Of a stretch of DNA of 64,000 nt, positions 51,056 to 61,110 are shown piece by piece. The notes beneath the pieces are model-generated. The model had not been told where the DNA came from and ran no database searches. It saw only the letters and a list, made by a program, of their open reading frames with translations. Made by a program: the position numbers and the translations under genes. Source of the DNA: Bacillota bacterium (GTDB lineage: Bacteria; Bacillota; Bacilli; Paenibacillales; NBRC-103111); NCBI GenBank assembly GCA_023386955.1, contig JAEWIS010000023.1, positions 310,001 through 374,000 on the forward strand, given 5' to 3'. The number at the start of each line of letters is the position of its first letter. The stretch's first letter is position 1.

Positions 51056-51529
51056 ATGGCTAATCAAATTCAGTCTACAGAAAGTGTTAAATCTTATGAG
51101 ATTGGTGATTTAATTTTGATGCCCAATGATGAAATTAAAGAAAATCATAATTTGAAGGAGAAAGCAATTGTCTTGAATAATGTTGCGGCTGCTATATGGA
51201 AGTGTATTGAAAAGGGAGATGACCTAGATCAAATTCAAAATTATTTGCTTAATACTTTTGAAGTTGATTATGAGAGTGTAAAAAAAGATCTGAGATTTTT
51301 TCTGGAATCCTTAATGTACCTCGGTTTAATATCCGAGACCACTCTTAATTTTGAAGATTCTCCTGTGGTAACATTACGAATAGATAAGGATCGACAGACG
51401 TACAGACATCCCAAGATGTATGTGTATTTACTCGACAAAGACCAAGAAATTGCTTTCGGACCACATATAAGAGGACAGTCACATCCCGTTAGAGCGGTTT
51501 CAATGGTACATCATGGAGGCTGCTGTTGA
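51056..51529 (+). CDS. PqqD-like peptide-recognition protein with a Cys-tipped tail
   Basis: A 157-residue protein. Residues about 15-95 (SYEIGDLILM, AIVLNNVAAAIWKCIEKGDD, LRFFLESLMYLGLI) form the winged-helix pattern of PqqD/RRE domains that bind RiPP precursor leaders. About 60 residues follow, ending MVHHGGCC. AAGGAGG stands 9 bases before the ATG at 51056. Its stop overlaps the radical SAM gene start by 4 bases. The tail could be a built-in substrate core, or simply an interaction tail; no separate long precursor gene is seen. Confidence 0.75.
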   Translation: MANQIQSTESVKSYEIGDLILMPNDEIKENHNLKEKAIVLNNVAAAIWKCIEKGDDLDQIQNYLLNTFEVDYESVKKDLRFFLESLMYLGLISETTLNFEDSPVVTLRIDKDRQTYRHPKMYVYLLDKDQEIAFGPHIRGQSHPVRAVSMVHHGGCC

Positions 51530-52605
51530 TGAATAAGTATATCGAATATCGGTCCGAAAATTTGGAGGATCTAATAACAAAGACTGCCACTGACCTGAAA
51601 ATCCCGGTCCAAGGCGAAATAGAAATTACTAATAGATGTAATTGTAACTGTATACATTGTTTCATCGACAGACAAAATCCAAGTAAAATTGATTTGAGTT
51701 TGTTTAAATCTATATGCGACCAACTTAGAAATTCAGGGTGCATTAGGCTTTTGATTACAGGTGGAGAACCTCTTATGCACCCTGATTTTTTTGAGATATG
51801 GACATATGCTCATAGAAAGGGTATAAATTTAACATTATTCACAAATGGAACATTATTAAGCGACGACCACCTAAATTTATTTTCTAAATATCAGCCCGAA
51901 AAGGTGGAAATATCCATATATTCGCTTAAAAAAAGTGCATATCAAAAGATAACAAAATCGAAAGTAGATGTTAATGAATTATTGAAGTGGGTTATTAAAT
52001 TGTCCCAATTAACAAAGAATGTTACTATTAAAACTCCACTACTAACAGTAAACCATAAGGAAATAAATGAAATTCAGGAATTTGCAAAAAATAACGGATT
52101 GGGATTCCGTATGGATGCAATGATATTACCAACCTTAAGGAATAGTTTGGAACCAACAAAATACAGACTGCCAGTCAATAAAGCTGCTAATATAATAATG
52201 AATGATTCAGAATTTCGATTTCAATACAAGACCAGTTTTAAAAATAGTATTACACCTTTTAAGGATGAAAATCGATTGTTTTCGTGCAGCGCGGGAGTTT
52301 ACAGTTTTCATATTGACCACAGTGCAAAACTAAATATGTGTTCCTTATATAGGAACGCTGTTGCTGATATTAGCAGGGTTTCTTTTTTTGAGGGATGGGA
52401 ACGTCTAAAAGAAGTTAGAAAAATGACTACTGGTGAAAAAAGGAAATGTGATAACTGTCAGTTAAAATCAATTTGCACGCATTGTCCAGCCATCCCATTA
52501 CTTTATGGGGCTGATGTTAATTACATAGATAGGTTCATGTGTGATTATACATACAAAATCGCTGCTTTAACCGGAATCGCAGAGATTACTGAAAATTCTG
52601 TATGA
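51526..52605 (+). CDS. Radical SAM/SPASM peptide maturase
   Basis: A 359-residue enzyme. The radical SAM cluster motif is RCNCNCIHCF (C-x3-C-x2-C), near residues 37-46, followed by RLLITGGEPLMHPDF, the GGE SAM-binding motif. The C-terminal SPASM part has CDNCQLKSICTHCPAIP and FMCDYTYK, for extra Fe-S clusters. Such enzymes form thioether or C-C crosslinks in peptides. Translationally coupled to the PqqD-like gene before it and a 29-codon frame after it, it is the modifying enzyme of a likely RiPP locus. Confidence 0.88.
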   Translation: MMNKYIEYRSENLEDLITKTATDLKIPVQGEIEITNRCNCNCIHCFIDRQNPSKIDLSLFKSICDQLRNSGCIRLLITGGEPLMHPDFFEIWTYAHRKGINLTLFTNGTLLSDDHLNLFSKYQPEKVEISIYSLKKSAYQKITKSKVDVNELLKWVIKLSQLTKNVTIKTPLLTVNHKEINEIQEFAKNNGLGFRMDAMILPTLRNSLEPTKYRLPVNKAANIIMNDSEFRFQYKTSFKNSITPFKDENRLFSCSAGVYSFHIDHSAKLNMCSLYRNAVADISRVSFFEGWERLKEVRKMTTGEKRKCDNCQLKSICTHCPAIPLLYGADVNYIDRFMCDYTYKIAALTGIAEITENSV

Positions 52606-52691
52606 ACTATAATCTTCTTGCATATGAACTGAATATGGAAATGTCAAATAATCTGGAATCGACTTATGAAAAAGAATTCTGGAAAGTGTAA
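52602..52691 (+). CDS. Possible 29-residue peptide coupled to the radical SAM gene
   Basis: The frame starts at an ATG that overlaps the stop of the radical SAM gene (ATGA) and reads MNYNLLAYELNMEMSNNLES and then TYEKEFWKV before TAA. It could be a short precursor peptide or the start of a truncated third gene. It has no Cys, which makes a thioether substrate unlikely. Confidence 0.35.
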   Translation: MNYNLLAYELNMEMSNNLESTYEKEFWKV

Positions 52692-52773
52692 ATACCATTT
52701 TCTAGGATTTCGATATTTGCTTTTCTCCTCCATCTACATGTAATTTTGGATTGGAAGATAATTCTACCAAAAT

Positions 52774-52818
52774 AAAGCAGGTTCTTTTCAAATAGAAAAG
52801 AATATCTGCTTTTTTATG
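52774..52818 (+). terminator. Rho-independent terminator after the radical SAM gene
   Basis: AAGCAG-TTCTTTTC pairs with GAAAAGAA-CTGCTT and runs into TTTTT. The region 52819-53082 holds no gene that I can see. Confidence 0.8.
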
Positions 52819-53082
52819 TTTGACATGTCTTGAGAAACATATCCTCTATCTTTTGAAAGACCAGTCGCATGAGAGACTATGTAATCAGGATACTAGTGTA
52901 TGGGAGAACTTGCAGGATGAGGGGGAGGGGAGCAGAAATTAATCCTTTATTACATCTATAATTGTGGAATATAGAAATAGGGGTTGTCGTTATTATTAAC
53001 ATTTACTGGATTGCACATATGTTAGAATGGGAAGAAAGAGAGGGGATAAGAATCTTTATTCAAGGAGGGGTATGACTTTTAA

Positions 53083-53259
53083 AGGGTTTTCAGTGGAGGT
53101 AGCGGTACGGAGGAATCCACTGACCCCCCAAAAAGTAAAGAGGTCATAAGCCGGTCTTCCGGGGGTGGCAACGGCGCTTTTGAAAGAAAAGACTCCAAAA
53201 TCGAGGTTACTGTGGAATGGCAGGGTAAAGCAGAAACGTTTTATTTGCTGAATAAGTAA
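53083..53259 (+). pseudogene. C-terminal remnant of a secreted or Gly-rich protein
   Basis: An open stretch without a start reads GGSGTEESTDPPKSKEV, SSGGGNGAFERKDSKIEV and TVEWQGKAETFYLLNK, then a stop. It is preceded by TAA in frame. It looks like the end of a protein with a Gly/Ser linker. Not functional by itself. Confidence 0.5.
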
Positions 53260-53278
53260 TGGATCGGGGTGTTATGGA

Positions 53279-53579
53279 ATGAAGAAAATAATGATCGGCG
53301 GTTTTTTATTTGTTTCAGGCATCTTATTATATACCGGAATCCGCATTGCAGTTGTCCTTCACATGAAAGAGGTGACCGGATGGTCCATACCTCCGGGAAG
53401 ATACGGAACGGCATTGGGAACAGATCGGTGCGAAGAAGGATATTGTGGTTTCGCTGGGATTATGCACGTTGGGGATTGTGTTGATGTTATGGGACGGGGG
53501 CAAAAAGTGGATTGAAACTATCACGGCAAAGCAAATGAACAACCCCCGGAAGCCGGAGGATGAAAAAATAATAGTCTAA
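53279..53579 (+). pseudogene. Small membrane protein with a one-base frameshift
   Basis: The first frame reads MKKIMIGGFLFVSGILLYTG (signal or membrane segment) to GRYGTALG. After about 53415 a different frame continues cleanly, EQIGAKKDIVVSLGLCTLG then IVLMLWDGGKKWIETITAKQ to KPEDEKIIV and TAA at 53579. Adding one base near 53416 makes a two-helix membrane protein of about 100 residues. Translation in the first frame alone would give a shorter, odd tail. Confidence 0.7.
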
Positions 53580-53654
53580 TTTGGTTTTGCTTACCCGCGG
53601 CAAAGGTGAAAATATAAAAATCGATATAATTCGACATAATGTGACAAATTTCTA

Positions 53655-53682
53655 TTGAACATTTTCTTCGTATATGTACAAT
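53655..53682 (+). promoter_or_regulatory. Promoter of the chemotaxis receptor gene
   Basis: TTGAAC and TACAAT are 16 bases apart, 78 bases before the start codon of the receptor gene. Confidence 0.55.
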
Positions 53683-53759
53683 GAAGACTGAGGGACAAGT
53701 GACAGCTTCTTATACATAACGTTCCAGAAAACTTAACAGAGACGGGAGCGATACGAGTC

Positions 53760-55811
53760 ATGAAAATGTTCCAATGGATTTTTGCAAAGCGCGATATGTC
53801 GATGAGGGTGAAATTACCTCTTTACATATCGTTGTTAGTCGCCGCGGTGTTTGCAGGAAGCGGTATCATCTTGTACCAAAGCAACTCCGAGCTGCTGCTG
53901 GAGCAAAGCAAAAGCAGGTTAAGCACGAATGGCAGTTTGATAGGCGAAAGCTTGTTTACCTCCATCCTGATTGAAGAACAGGCGGTTCAGGTTGCTTCGA
54001 ATCATGATACGTTCATGGATTTGCTTGTCCAGCGGACATCAGGAAAATTATCCGACGATGTGTATTTTTCCCCAGAGAAGAATGCTTTGCTGGAGAAGGC
54101 AAACCGGATTCTCAAAACGACGGTTAATAAAATGAATGGCGTAGAAGCACTTCACATTATCGATTCGAATGGTACAGTAATTGCCGCCTCCAATGAGGAA
54201 GTGCTTAAGGCAACCCGAACCGACCGGGAGTATTTTCAGGAAGCTATTAAGGGACGGCCCCATATTAGTGATGCCATCATTTCCAAAAGCACAGGCAGTC
54301 TGATCATTGCCATTGCGGAACCCATGACAGATGAAAACGGCCGTAACCTTGGTGTTTTTGTTGCCACTATGGACGCTTCCTTTTTCGTTCATCAGTTGGA
54401 AAGTGTCAAAGTGGATGCTACCATCTCCGTACTAAGCCGGTCCGGCATTGTGCTCTACGATTCCGCAAATCCTGAAAGTGTGGGGCAAACGTTAACCGAT
54501 GAGGCGGTGCAAGCCTTTATTAAGGAAAGAGCCGTAGGCAAGCTGGTTCAAGGGGATATTGATCTCGAAGACAGCTTCCTCAGCTTCACGAAGATTCCGG
54601 ATGCGGACTTTACGGTTAGCGTGGTCGAGTCCTATGACCTCATCTACAAGCCTGTTCAGGATATGTTGGTAAAGCTGATTCTGATCACCTTGACTGCGAT
54701 AGCTGTTTCTATTGCAGTGGGCATTGTCATCTCCCGTACGATTACTGCTCCGCTGAACAAGCTGAATCTGTTGTTTAATGAGATGGCCAAGGGTGACCTG
54801 ACCGTTAAGGCTGCCGGGAAGTTTAAAGGCGAATTTAAACAGCTGACAGACAGCTTCAACTTAATGGCCGAAAACAATAAAGCACTCATTACGAGCATGA
54901 ACCAGTCCATTCATGTGTTGAATACCAGCACCAATGAGCTGGATGCTTCCGCGAAGCAAACCGCTGTTTCCGTTGCGGAAACCACAACCACCAGTACGGA
55001 AATTGCCAGGGCTATGGAGACCCAATCCAAGGATACCGAGCAAATTGTCGACAAGTTCCAGGGCTTCGGAGAAAGCTTCGTTTCCTTGGGGGATAAAACG
55101 AACCTGATTAAAGAAGAGGCGGAGAAGATTATTGGTGTGTTCCATACCAGCCGTGCTGTCATCGATAATCTGGTCCGTGTGAAAGAGCAAAATGAGCTTG
55201 AGGTTCAGAAAATAGCTGAAATCACTGGAAAGCTGCAGGAAAGCTCCAATAGTATCGGGCATATAACCGGTACAATTGCAGATATCGCCAACCAGACGAA
55301 TTTGCTTGCTCTCAATGCGTCCATCGAGGCGGCTAGAGCAGGAGAGCACGGCCGGGGATTTACTGTGGTCGCCTCCGAAATCCGCAAGCTTGCCGAGCAG
55401 AGCACGAAGCAGTCCCAGGAGATTAACCAAATTATCGGGCAAAACCTAGCTTATGTAGAGGAAAACAATCACAGTGTGACAGCGATCCTGCAGGTGTCCC
55501 TTGACCAGGATCAATATGTGCAGGCCACGCAGGAAGCCTTTGTTGCGATCTTTAATAATGTGTCCCAGATTACCAATGAGATTCAAGATATGGCAAACCG
55601 GGTGCTGGCTATGGAGAAGGACAAGGATGACGTTATGGAGTCGGCACAAAGCTTATCGGCAACAGGCGAGGAGGTTTCGGCTTCGATTGAAGAGGTTACG
55701 GCAACTATGCAGGAGCAGTCAGCGATGACGCAGCAGCTTGCCGGGCTTGTGGAAACCATAGATGCTTTGACGAAAGAATTGGCTCAAGCCGCAGCTAAGT
55801 TTAAGGTCTAA
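53760..55811 (+). CDS. Methyl-accepting chemotaxis protein
   Basis: A 683-residue receptor with one N-terminal membrane segment (about residues 20-40), an extracellular Cache-type sensor (about 45-295), a second membrane segment (about 300-325), HAMP (about 326-380) and a long signalling coiled coil. The hairpin tip is [20 protein letters not shown] near residue 505, with [20 protein letters not shown] after it. It senses an unknown small molecule and signals through CheA. It is a stand-alone gene with its own promoter and terminator. Confidence 0.93.
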   Translation: MKMFQWIFAKRDMSMRVKLPLYISLLVAAVFAGSGIILYQSNSELLLEQSKSRLSTNGSLIGESLFTSILIEEQAVQVASNHDTFMDLLVQRTSGKLSDDVYFSPEKNALLEKANRILKTTVNKMNGVEALHIIDSNGTVIAASNEEVLKATRTDREYFQEAIKGRPHISDAIISKSTGSLIIAIAEPMTDENGRNLGVFVATMDASFFVHQLESVKVDATISVLSRSGIVLYDSANPESVGQTLTDEAVQAFIKERAVGKLVQGDIDLEDSFLSFTKIPDADFTVSVVESYDLIYKPVQDMLVKLILITLTAIAVSIAVGIVISRTITAPLNKLNLLFNEMAKGDLTVKAAGKFKGEFKQLTDSFNLMAENNKALITSMNQSIHVLNTSTNELDASAKQTAVSVAETTTTSTEIARAMETQSKDTEQIVDKFQGFGESFVSLGDKTNLIKEEAEKIIGVFHTSRAVIDNLVRVKEQNELEVQKIAEITGKLQESSNSIGHITGTIADIANQTNLLALNASIEAARAGEHGRGFTVVASEIRKLAEQSTKQSQEINQIIGQNLAYVEENNHSVTAILQVSLDQDQYVQATQEAFVAIFNNVSQITNEIQDMANRVLAMEKDKDDVMESAQSLSATGEEVSASIEEVTATMQEQSAMTQQLAGLVETIDALTKELAQAAAKFKV

Positions 55812-55824
55812 CGCAGTGTATAAT

Positions 55825-55853
55825 AGACATGGGGTTGCTCCCATGTCTTTTTT
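55825..55853 (+). terminator. Rho-independent terminator after the chemotaxis gene
   Basis: AGACATGGG pairs with CCCATGTCT around GTTGCT and runs into TTTTTT. Confidence 0.87.
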
Positions 55854-56001
55854 CTTGCTTCGCGGAGATATCCTCAACTGTAGACACCCAAGAATTAATA
55901 CTTTGTTAATACTTCATTTAGAAGGAGGCAATACCTCTCCGATACAATAAATCGTAAGGAAACGTTTCCCCACTATTTACCTAAAGCAAAGGAGACTCAC
56001 T

Positions 56002-57255
56002 ATGAAGCTTAACAAAAAGACGGTAACGGCTCTGTCCTTTACCCTGGGCGCCACTCTGTTCATCTCCACGGCCTTCGCCGACGCCCTGATCGGGTCCGGC
56101 TACGACCAGTTGAAGAGCTCCATCAAAACCACCGCTTCCCAGATGGAAACGGGGCTTGGCAATTACACCATGGAAGCGATGTACACCATGAAGAATAACG
56201 GAGAGACCTTTATGGAGGTTTCCCAGCGGACCAAGTACGACAGCGCGACGAAAGCCACAGAGAATACCTCGGTTACTCAATACGGCAAGGCAGAGCCCAC
56301 CCAGAATTATTCCTATCAGGATCCGAACCGCTCGATATGGAAAGGAAGCTTCGACGATACTTACAATGTTACCGAATATTCACAGCCTCTTCCCAGCAGG
56401 GACCGGGCGTTCCGGGACCCCTTCAAGGAGCAGGGAGCAGCCGAGCTGGAGAAGGTATTCGATGCCATCGTGGGCAATCTGAAGGATTATGTCCAAGCGG
56501 AAAACGGGACGGACGGCGGCAAAACCTACTCGGCCAGCTTGTCGGAGGCTCAAGTGCCCGCCTTGGTGAACGCGATTGCTTCCTTCGGCTTCAAAAAGAT
56601 TCTGGTGGATGAAAGCCGCTCCAACCGGGAGATGAATATACCGCAGATTGAAAGCGACATTTATGTAAAGAAGGTTACCGGATTGGCTTCGCAGCAGAAG
56701 GACGGGATGCTTGAGAACATAACCGGGGAAATCGTGCTTTCGGGCAAGGATAAAGACGGCAATGTTCATGATCTGTCCGTTGGGGTAACGGCGAGAATGA
56801 CAGCTGTGGGCGATACCAAAATTGTGATGCCCGATCTGACGAACGCCAATGTAACCAAGGCCGAACAAGGGGACAATGGCTTGAGCAGCAAATATGTGGG
56901 CAAATATAAGAATGATATTGTTATTGAGAAGAACGGTCAGTTCGTGAAAGCAGGAGAGCGTGTGCTGGAGATTACCAGTGTGGGACAAGGACGCGTTACC
57001 GGCACATATACCGAAACGGTGAAACCGGAATTTGAAAAAGAAATTGGCGAACCGCTGGTATTTACGTTTAATGATAAATCGGAGTCGGATAGAGGTCCTG
57101 CCTACATCTTTACCACATCAGCCGGGGAAAAAGGCTCCTTCCAGCTGTTCCCGAACGGCATGGGCAATGTATTTATGCATACCCAAGAGCTGCCGGTTTC
57201 CGTGGCCAAGCGTATGGACAACTTCGGTGCAGAGTTTAACCGCGTATTCGAATAA
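56002..57255 (+). CDS. Secreted protein of unknown function
   Basis: A 417-residue protein with a clear signal peptide (KLNKKTVTALSFTLGATLF, cleavage likely after STAFA, residue 26). The mature part has two halves; the first, LKSSIKTTASQMETG to LVNAIASFGFKK, is reminiscent of LolA/outer-membrane-carrier-like lipoprotein folds, and the second is strand-rich. GCAAAGGAGAC precedes the ATG. It directly precedes an ABC transporter gene and may be part of the same function, separated only by a palindrome. Confidence 0.78.
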   Translation: MKLNKKTVTALSFTLGATLFISTAFADALIGSGYDQLKSSIKTTASQMETGLGNYTMEAMYTMKNNGETFMEVSQRTKYDSATKATENTSVTQYGKAEPTQNYSYQDPNRSIWKGSFDDTYNVTEYSQPLPSRDRAFRDPFKEQGAAELEKVFDAIVGNLKDYVQAENGTDGGKTYSASLSEAQVPALVNAIASFGFKKILVDESRSNREMNIPQIESDIYVKKVTGLASQQKDGMLENITGEIVLSGKDKDGNVHDLSVGVTARMTAVGDTKIVMPDLTNANVTKAEQGDNGLSSKYVGKYKNDIVIEKNGQFVKAGERVLEITSVGQGRVTGTYTETVKPEFEKEIGEPLVFTFNDKSESDRGPAYIFTTSAGEKGSFQLFPNGMGNVFMHTQELPVSVAKRMDNFGAEFNRVFE

Positions 57256-57282
57256 GGGGTTCCTGCGGGAAGCCGAAAAAAA

Positions 57283-57304
57283 GGAAGCTGCTGCGGCAGC
57301 TTCC
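57283..57304. terminator. Palindrome between the secreted-protein gene and the ABC gene
   Basis: GGAAGCTGC pairs with GCAGCTTCC around TGCG. The T-run is on the minus-strand side (AAAAAAA upstream on plus), so it may only partly stop plus-strand transcription and let some through to the ABC genes. Confidence 0.55.
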
Positions 57305-57336
57305 TGATTATGCTTATGGAGGAGAGAGTGCCGCAT

Positions 57337-58059
57337 ATGCAAGCTGTTATGGAAATCACCGGATTAACAAAAATGTACAAGAATGGCCGGGGGATCCGGG
57401 ATATGGACCTGACCGTGCATCAAGGGGATATCTTCGGATTGCTCGGGCCCAATGGGGCAGGTAAAACCACAGCCATGAAGCTCATCACAGGTCTGATCAA
57501 ACCGGACCGGGGAGGAGTAAGACTTTTTGGAGCGGATGTGCAGGAGAATATGGTGCAGGCCATGAAGCATGTGGGCTGTATTATCGAAACAGCGGAGTCG
57601 TTCCCTTACCTCACGGCCAACGATAACTTGAAGCAATTTGCCCGGTATTATCCGGAGGTGGACCAAGCCAGAATTGATGAATGTCTGGAATGGACGGGAC
57701 TCATCAAGTACAAGCATGAGAAGGCGGGGAAATTCTCCCTTGGCATGAAGCAGCGTCTGGGAGTGGCAGCAGCGATTTTGTCCCGGCCGAAGCTTCTGAT
57801 TATGGATGAACCTCTGAACGGCCTGGATGTGGAAGGCATGCTGGCTATGCGGAAGCTGATCAAGCATCTGGCTGAGGAGGGAACCACGTTCCTGATCTCC
57901 AGCCATTTGATCCATGATGTGGAGCTGACCTGCAACCGGATCGGCGTGGTGTACAACGGGAAGCTGGTTCATGTGGAGTACACTGATAAGATATTGTCCG
58001 ATTATTCATCCTTGGAGAATTACTTCGTCAGTGAGGTGGAACGCAATGGACGGGTTTAA
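57337..58059 (+). CDS. ABC transporter ATPase, BcrA-like
   Basis: A 240-residue ATPase. Walker A GPNGAGKTT near residue 38, signature FSLGMKQRLG near 134, Walker B LLIMDEPLNGLD near 152 and the H-loop SSHLI near 188. The sequence is of the BcrA/bacitracin or lantibiotic-immunity type. GGAGGAGAG stands upstream of the ATG at 57337. It overlaps the permease gene by 14 bases and is followed by a sensor kinase and response regulator. Confidence 0.9.
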   Translation: MQAVMEITGLTKMYKNGRGIRDMDLTVHQGDIFGLLGPNGAGKTTAMKLITGLIKPDRGGVRLFGADVQENMVQAMKHVGCIIETAESFPYLTANDNLKQFARYYPEVDQARIDECLEWTGLIKYKHEKAGKFSLGMKQRLGVAAAILSRPKLLIMDEPLNGLDVEGMLAMRKLIKHLAEEGTTFLISSHLIHDVELTCNRIGVVYNGKLVHVEYTDKILSDYSSLENYFVSEVERNGRV

Positions 58060-58798
58060 GGCAACCCTACAGAACGAACTGGTTAAGCTGGTCAAAAAGA
58101 AAAAAATCCTGGCTGCCGTTATCTTTTCCGTAATCGCCGTATTAACGGGCCAATTGGCCGTCACTACCATCAAACACGGATTAGGCCTCCGGGTGGTAGG
58201 CAGCACTGAATTTCCGCTGGTGGTCCTGTCCCTCATTACCTACACCATCCTGCCGCTGTTTGCTACCTTCGTGGCAATTGACATGTTTAACGGTGAATTT
58301 TCCGCCAATACCATGAAGCTGACACTGCTGCGCCCGGTCTCCCGGTTCAGTGTATTCAGCGCAAAGGTTGCCAACTTGGCCTTATTCATCGCCGCCAATC
58401 TGGCGCTGGTGATGATTCTCTCCCTTTTGACCGGGATCATGTTCAATATGACCTCCATCAGCATTATAGGCATCTGGAGAGTGTTTTTGTCCTACGGGGC
58501 AACATTTTTGCCGATCTTTGTTTTCGCTCTTCTTGTCGTTTGTCTGGGCAATGTGCTCCGCGGCGGACTGGCGGTGTTCTTCCTGTCGGTTTTGGCCTTC
58601 GTCGTGCTGTGGGTGTTGGGCGCATTCTTTTCGGTTTATTCCAGCTTCTTTATCACCTCTATGTTCGATTGGTATACCCTGTGGATTTCAGATACCCTGA
58701 ATTGGGCCAAAATCCTGCGTCAGACTCTCATTCTGTCAGGATGTGGTATAATGCTGTTTACCGCAGGCTTTTATCTGTTCGACAGGAAGGAGATTTAG
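58046..58798 (+). CDS. ABC transporter permease
   Basis: A 250-residue membrane protein with about six hydrophobic segments and a basic N-terminus (LVKLVKKKKI). This layout, with STEFPLVVLSLITYTILP in the second segment, fits ABC-2-type permeases that partner BcrA-like ATPases. The start at 58046 follows GTGAGGTGG inside the ATPase gene. Together they probably export an antimicrobial peptide or defend against it. Confidence 0.87.
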   Translation: MDGFKATLQNELVKLVKKKKILAAVIFSVIAVLTGQLAVTTIKHGLGLRVVGSTEFPLVVLSLITYTILPLFATFVAIDMFNGEFSANTMKLTLLRPVSRFSVFSAKVANLALFIAANLALVMILSLLTGIMFNMTSISIIGIWRVFLSYGATFLPIFVFALLVVCLGNVLRGGLAVFFLSVLAFVVLWVLGAFFSVYSSFFITSMFDWYTLWISDTLNWAKILRQTLILSGCGIMLFTAGFYLFDRKEI

Positions 58799-58828
58799 GG
58801 CTTATATGCACACCCTAATGGATTCGCC

Positions 58829-60277
58829 ATGAATTTGACCAGACGTTTCTATGTGCTGAATCTGTTGACGGTCCTGGGCGCAGTAGGAATGACGCTTCTG
58901 GCGGCTATCGTGTTTATTGCCTTCTACACCAAGGTTCTTGGCCAGGAAACGTACCTGGATGGTGTATATAAGGCCTATGAGGTAAAGTATGCTCTGAACG
59001 AGATCAAAAGTGAAATGCAGACGTATACCTTCGAGCAGCTGTCCAATCCTGCCTTCAAGCAGCAGCTGACCCTCCGGGTGCGGGCCGCCGGCAGCGAAGC
59101 CGTGCTCCTCCGCAACGGGGAGACGGTTTTTGCCACCATGACCCTGAATTCCATGGATGTGGCCAAGCTGCAGCATCTGGTGGAAAACACCATGGATCAG
59201 GAGACCTTCCAGTTGGAGCGGAAGACCTATTTTTATGAGCGGCTCCCCTATTCCCTGCCATCCGGGGCGAAGGGGGCTCTGGTGCTGCTGTCTCCGGTAC
59301 AACTGAACACCGGCTTCTACAAAACGCTGGGGCTGTTGGCGGCTGCTGTATTTATCCTGAGTCTGCTGCTTCTGAACGCTTGGGTTTCCCACCGCTTCTC
59401 CAAGGCAATTATCCGCCCGGTTTCCCGGTTGAAGGACGCCGCGGCGAAGATCAGTGAGGGTGACCTGGATGGCGGCATAGCCGAGGAGGGAGAGGATGAG
59501 GTCCGGGAATTGGGGAGAACCCTGGAGATTATGCGGATCCGGCTGAAGGAATCCGTTTATATGCAGCAGAAATATGACGAGAACCGCAAATTTCTGGTTT
59601 CAAGCATCTCCCATGATCTCAAGACGCCGGTAACCTCCATTAAGGGTTATATTGAAGGTATTATGGACGGAGTGGCCCGGACGCCGGAGAAAATGCAGGA
59701 GTATCTGGAAACCGCCCGCTCCAAGGCAGAGCTGGTCAATACGCTGATGGATGATCTGCTTTTGTACTCGTCGCTGGATCTGAACCAGCTGCCTTATCAT
59801 TTTGAAGAGACGGATCTCTTCCGCTACTTCGAGGATTGCATTACTGACAACCAGTATGAGTTCCAGCAGGCCGGAGTGAGCCTGGAGCTGTCGATGGAGC
59901 TGGAGAAGCCGGTGACGGTCCGCATAGACAGAGAGAGATTCAAAAGAGTGGTCCAGAATATTCTAGACAACGCGTTAAAATATATGGATAAGCCGCAGGG
60001 ACAGGTGGCGGTGATTCTTAGAGAAACCCGGGGCTCGGCCCTGATCGAGATACAGGATAACGGCAGGGGAATACCGGAAACAGATTTGCCTTATGTGTTC
60101 GACCGGTTCTACAGGGTTGATGCGGCGCGCAAGAACGCCAGCGGCAGTGGCCTCGGCTTGGCCATTGCCAAACAAATCGTAGAGGGACATGAAGGAAGCC
60201 TGTGGGCCCGGAGCGAGCCGGGGCAAGGCACCAGGATGATCATCTCCCTCAAGAAAAGCTTATCCCATGGAGGCTAA
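58829..60277 (+). CDS. Sensor histidine kinase of the ABC transporter module
   Basis: A 482-residue kinase with two membrane segments (about residues 12-35 and 168-188) enclosing an extracellular domain of about 130 residues, HAMP, H-box SSISHDLKTPVTSIKG near residue 264, N-box NILDNALKYMD, and G-boxes DNGRGIPETD and GSGLGLAIAKQIV. It should sense the stress or peptide handled by the ABC transporter. It begins 30 bases after the permease gene and overlaps the regulator start region. Confidence 0.92.
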   Translation: MNLTRRFYVLNLLTVLGAVGMTLLAAIVFIAFYTKVLGQETYLDGVYKAYEVKYALNEIKSEMQTYTFEQLSNPAFKQQLTLRVRAAGSEAVLLRNGETVFATMTLNSMDVAKLQHLVENTMDQETFQLERKTYFYERLPYSLPSGAKGALVLLSPVQLNTGFYKTLGLLAAAVFILSLLLLNAWVSHRFSKAIIRPVSRLKDAAAKISEGDLDGGIAEEGEDEVRELGRTLEIMRIRLKESVYMQQKYDENRKFLVSSISHDLKTPVTSIKGYIEGIMDGVARTPEKMQEYLETARSKAELVNTLMDDLLLYSSLDLNQLPYHFEETDLFRYFEDCITDNQYEFQQAGVSLELSMELEKPVTVRIDRERFKRVVQNILDNALKYMDKPQGQVAVILRETRGSALIEIQDNGRGIPETDLPYVFDRFYRVDAARKNASGSGLGLAIAKQIVEGHEGSLWARSEPGQGTRMIISLKKSLSHGG

Positions 60278-60278
60278 C

Positions 60279-60986
60279 ATGGATACTGTAACGAAGAACA
60301 TCCTGATCATTGAAGACGACCAAAGCATTGCCCTTCTGCAGAAAGATTATCTGGAGATTTCCGGATATGCGGTAACCGTTGCCGCCAGTGGTCCCGAGGG
60401 GCTTAAGGCTATGGAGAAGACGGATTATGATCTGGTAATTCTGGATATTATGCTGCCGGGAATGGATGGCTTTGAGGTGCTCAAAACCATCCGCGGGCAG
60501 GAGCTGCTTCCTGTCCTTCTGGTATCTGCCAGGGGAGAGGAGCTGTACAAGATCAAAGGTTTGGGCCTTGGCGCGGACGACTATATCACCAAACCCTTCA
60601 GCTCCGGCGAGCTGGTCGCCCGGGTGAAGGCCCATATCCAGAAATTCGAACGGATGAAGGAAAGGTTCGGCAACGGTCCCAAGAAACGGAGTCTGCAGGT
60701 CCGGGGGCTGGAGATTGAGAAGGAGGCCCGACAGGTGCTGTTAAACGGACAGGAGGTGCTTCTCCCCCAAAAGGAGTTCGACCTGCTCCTGTTTTTGTTC
60801 CAGCATCCGGGACGGGTATTCAGCAAGGAGGAATTGTTTGAACGGATATGGGGCTTTGATGCCACGGGAGATATCTCTACTGTAACGGTCCATATCGCCC
60901 GGATCCGGGAGAAGATAGAGGAGAATCCGTCGAAGCCCCAATACATCGGAACCGTATGGGGCTCCGGCTACAAGTTCCTGGCCTAA
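60279..60986 (+). CDS. OmpR-type response regulator of the ABC transporter module
   Basis: A 235-residue regulator. Acidic pair near residue 13 (IIEDDQ), phosphorylated Asp in LVILDIMLPG near residue 53, Lys in DDYITKPFSSGE near 102. The winged-helix domain has DLLLFLFQHPGRVFSKEELF and ends GTVWGSGYKFLA. GGAGG stands 5 bases before the ATG at 60279. It partners the kinase before it. Likely activates the ABC genes. Confidence 0.92.
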   Translation: MDTVTKNILIIEDDQSIALLQKDYLEISGYAVTVAASGPEGLKAMEKTDYDLVILDIMLPGMDGFEVLKTIRGQELLPVLLVSARGEELYKIKGLGLGADDYITKPFSSGELVARVKAHIQKFERMKERFGNGPKKRSLQVRGLEIEKEARQVLLNGQEVLLPQKEFDLLLFLFQHPGRVFSKEELFERIWGFDATGDISTVTVHIARIREKIEENPSKPQYIGTVWGSGYKFLA

Positions 60987-61110
60987 AAACACCAAAAAGT
61001 GTATTAACCAGACCAAAAGCTTGATTTCATTCCATAGGCCGCCAGCGGTATGATCGATACAGGTCCCGTAGGGGAGAACAAAATCGGTGATACAGCTGGA
61101 GGTATGGAAT

